The position numbers and the translations under genes are program-made. A stretch of DNA of 64,000 nt from a bacterium (lineage in GTDB: Bacteria; Desulfobacterota; Binatia; HRBIN30; CADEER01): assembly GCA_019637795.1 (NCBI GenBank), contig JAHBUY010000002.1, positions 905,606 to 969,605 of the forward strand. Reading direction: 5' to 3'. Of the stretch, positions 62,358 to 64,000 are shown piece by piece; the first letter of the stretch is position 1; each line of letters opens with the position of its first letter. The notes beneath the pieces are model-generated. The model was not told where the DNA came from and did no database searches. It was given only the letters and a program-made list of their open reading frames with translations.

Positions 62358-62828
62358 CTACTTGTCCTTGGCCAGAAACCCCTGCAGCGTCACATAGTAG
62401 GTCGCGGCCAACCCCGACTGCACGCACAAGGTCGTGCCCGACTTGATGGCGATGCCCGTTGGAAACGTGGCGGTCCCGTGGCAACTGCCAAAGGCGTCGG
62501 CGAGACAACTCACCGAGATCGCGACATTGGACGGGGCTCGCAGCTTGAATATCTCCAGCCGCGAGGGCAGCGCGGTGTCCGTGTACCCCTGCATCGCGGT
62601 CACCACCAGCATTTTCCCCGCTGGAATCCCTTCGTAGGGAGCGGCCGTCCCATCCGCCATCAATTGAGCGCCCGGCAGACGACCGAAGCCGCAGGGTCCC
62701 GTCGGATCGCTGGACGAGAAGCGCAGGTTCACGACCTGACTGGGCTTGGTCGGGGCGAGCGAGCCGGCAGATGCGACGCTCGAAGCGAGCAAACTCGCTC
62801 CGGCCAGAAATGCAGTCAACTTCCTCAT
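62358..62828 (-). CDS. Small secreted protein (156 aa)
   Basis: A signal peptide (RKLTAFLAGASLLASSVASA) is followed by a 130-residue, beta-rich domain: KPSQVVNLRFSSSDPTGPCG, GIPAGKMLVVTAMQGYTDTA, SRLEIFKLRAPSNVAISVSC and a late LCVQSGLAATYYVTLQGFLA. Two Cys pairs suggest disulphides. I do not recognise the family. It shares its 45-bp leader element with the Cys-rich gene at 61505-62005, pointing to a common or duplicated promoter. It follows the DUF1566 gene by about 170 bp. Confidence 0.7.
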   Translation of the reverse strand: MRKLTAFLAGASLLASSVASAGSLAPTKPSQVVNLRFSSSDPTGPCGFGRLPGAQLMADGTAAPYEGIPAGKMLVVTAMQGYTDTALPSRLEIFKLRAPSNVAISVSCLADAFGSCHGTATFPTGIAIKSGTTLCVQSGLAATYYVTLQGFLAKDK

Positions 62829-62885
62829 GTCTCTCTCCTCCTCAATGATTCAGAATCCCGGTCGGTAGCCCGCGCGCGGGAGCGG

Positions 62886-62930
62886 GCGGATTGCCGACAA
62901 GGGGGGTGATTCCCCGCTCGGGACGTGACG
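62886..62930 (-). repeat. Duplicated leader sequence, copy B
   Basis: The 45-bp counterpart of 62056-62099, with the same GGGGGG-TGATT-CCCC hairpin core. It lies between the DUF1566 gene and the small secreted protein gene. A hairpin here could act as terminator of the first gene or as a leader element of the second. Confidence 0.75.
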
Positions 62931-62998
62931 CGGACCCGTCGCTCCACATCCGGCCTTGCCTGTCGAGGCGGATTCCCGACGCGCTGGGCGCACGGGCC

Positions 62999-63976
62999 TC
63001 ACATCCCCCCACGCACCGCCCGCACCCACACGTCGTTGCCTTTCGTCATGGATGCGACCTCTCCGGCGAGGAACGACACGTACCAAACCGCGGTTGGATC
63101 GGCGGCAGTGGTGGTGGCGGAGAAGTAGAAGGGGATGCCCACGTGGGTGCAACTGCAGGCCGGGCTCGTCAGATCGCTGCAGGCCGGTCCACAACTGGAG
63201 CCGTGAAAGGCGGCGCTCACGGCGGGATTCGTCGCGGCGTAGGAGATGATGCTCTGCAGCTCCGTGATCGTCGGAATGCGCCAGTCGTCGTGGCCGGCGA
63301 AGTTCGCTGCATTGAGGTCGACCAGCCACTGCCAGATCGTCGTTTCGCCGCTCGCATCGGGATCGACGAAGCAGGTCCCGTCCGCGACCAACGAGCTGCA
63401 CACCGCGCAGCCGGTCGCATCGCCCTCCACCCCCGCCGCGCAGGCGGCGGCTGCCGCCGCGGTCGGCTGGCAGAGGTGGCCACTGATCGTGCAGGTTCCC
63501 GACCACAGGTACCCGTTGTCCGCGTTGTGCGGTTGCGCGTAGCTCGCGCCCGACCCGTCGCGGATCTTCTTCTCCCACATGAGCCCGGTCTTGTTGTCGG
63601 TGATCGTTCCGTCGCCGTTGTCGTCCAGTCGCGGGCCGCCCGACAGACGGCGCGTGAGGTCGCCGAGATCGATGTCGATGACGCCCAGGATGAACGAGGC
63701 GTCACCGGTGCTCGGGCAGGTGCCGTCCCGCTTGACGGCGCCCTGCTCCAGACTCGCCCAGTGGCGACTCGACTTGTCCACGCACTTGCCGAGGTCGGCC
63801 TGATAGCGCGCCTCGTCGCCCGTGAGGATGCGCTTCTTTTCCGCTCCGGCGCGGCATTTGGCGTAGCTGCCCGCTTCGGCGATCTTCCCCGCGGCGCACT
63901 TCTGCGCCGGGGTGGCCTGCGCGAGCGAGGCGCCCGCCAGCAGGACGGATCCGACGGCAATCCATTTCATCATCAT
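62999..63976 (-). CDS. Secreted DUF1566 (Lcl C-terminal domain-like) protein (325 aa)
   Basis: A signal peptide (WIAVGSVLLAGASLAQA) is followed by a Cys-containing N-terminal part (about 25-110). The DUF1566 domain begins with the signature DDNGDGTITDNKTGLMWEKK and continues with ADNGYLWSGTCTISG, DLNAANFAGHDDWRIPTITE, LQSIISYAATNPAVSAAFHG and the C-terminus AVWYVSFLAGEVASMTKGND then VWVRAVRGG. Members are exported, sometimes surface-exposed or adhesin-like, with no known enzymatic activity. Three consecutive ATG codons start the frame; the first (63976) is used. Confidence 0.85.
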   Translation of the reverse strand: MMMKWIAVGSVLLAGASLAQATPAQKCAAGKIAEAGSYAKCRAGAEKKRILTGDEARYQADLGKCVDKSSRHWASLEQGAVKRDGTCPSTGDASFILGVIDIDLGDLTRRLSGGPRLDDNGDGTITDNKTGLMWEKKIRDGSGASYAQPHNADNGYLWSGTCTISGHLCQPTAAAAAACAAGVEGDATGCAVCSSLVADGTCFVDPDASGETTIWQWLVDLNAANFAGHDDWRIPTITELQSIISYAATNPAVSAAFHGSSCGPACSDLTSPACSCTHVGIPFYFSATTTAADPTAVWYVSFLAGEVASMTKGNDVWVRAVRGGM

Positions 63977-64000
63977 GTTTCTCCCTCTTCTCCTTTGGCG

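Overview
The window is 64 kb of high-GC DNA with dense bacterial coding on both strands, GTG starts and many 1-4 bp gene overlaps. I saw no phage block, CRISPR array, tRNA or rRNA. The core block ffh-rpsP-KH-rimM-trmD-rplS shows it is a chromosome. Secreted proteins built from a signal peptide, paired GDxNGDGxVT calcium-loop repeats and a TPT-rich linker, together with DUF11 repeats, caspase-like proteins, bactofilin and many TetR and VOC genes, suggest a deltaproteobacterial-type lineage. Candidatus Binatota and Myxococcota are the best guesses, but this placement is inference.

Layout. 1-2.8 kb: decayed accessory genes, namely a DUF4143 ATPase with a premature stop, a lipoprotein, and a Phd/ParE-type toxin-antitoxin locus whose toxin is frameshifted. 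2.8-7.6 kb: two secreted repeat proteins with related leaders. 7.6-12.7 kb: an anti-sigma/sigma pair divergent from a caspase-like protease and an outer-membrane protein. 12.8-16.7 kb: an internally deleted nucleotidyltransferase with its partner, a nitroreductase, an EEP hydrolase and a dynamin-like GTPase. 17-21.9 kb: a DUF547-radical SAM fusion, a ferritin-like oxygenase, TetR with a perfect operator, a small membrane protein and a phosphodiester glycosidase-like protein. 22-28.9 kb: a TPR lipoprotein, a LolB-like lipoprotein, a peptide ABC binding protein, two ABC ATPases (no permeases) and a bactofilin. 28.9-33.1 kb: the ffh-rplS operon. 33.2-41.9 kb: membrane proteins (UPF0104-type flippase, VTT/TVP38), a flavoprotein with a membrane tail, a class III cyclase, a serine hydrolase and a tiny secreted repeat peptide. 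42.2-45.2 kb: TetR, an acyltransferase-DUF2147 fusion and a methyltransferase in one operon. 45.7-49.5 kb: an arylsulfatase, a broken outer-membrane transporter, an intact YefM/YoeB pair and an IS66-type remnant. 50.2-59.7 kb: a five-gene operon of AlgB/KinB-like regulators plus a heavy-metal-type RND tripartite pump. 59.8-64 kb: two VOC proteins and a duplicated cluster of small secreted proteins.

Three copies (about 16.8, 36.6 and 49.7 kb) of a 180-190 bp element with long terminal inverted repeats are spread through the window and look like non-autonomous mobile elements.

The most unusual items are: the RND pump whose C-terminus matches the AAA-associated domain normally found on NitT/TauT-type ABC ATPases; the sigma/anti-sigma/caspase/outer-membrane module; the DUF547-radical SAM fusion; and the repeat-built secreted proteins. 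I identified families by reading motifs, without any database search.
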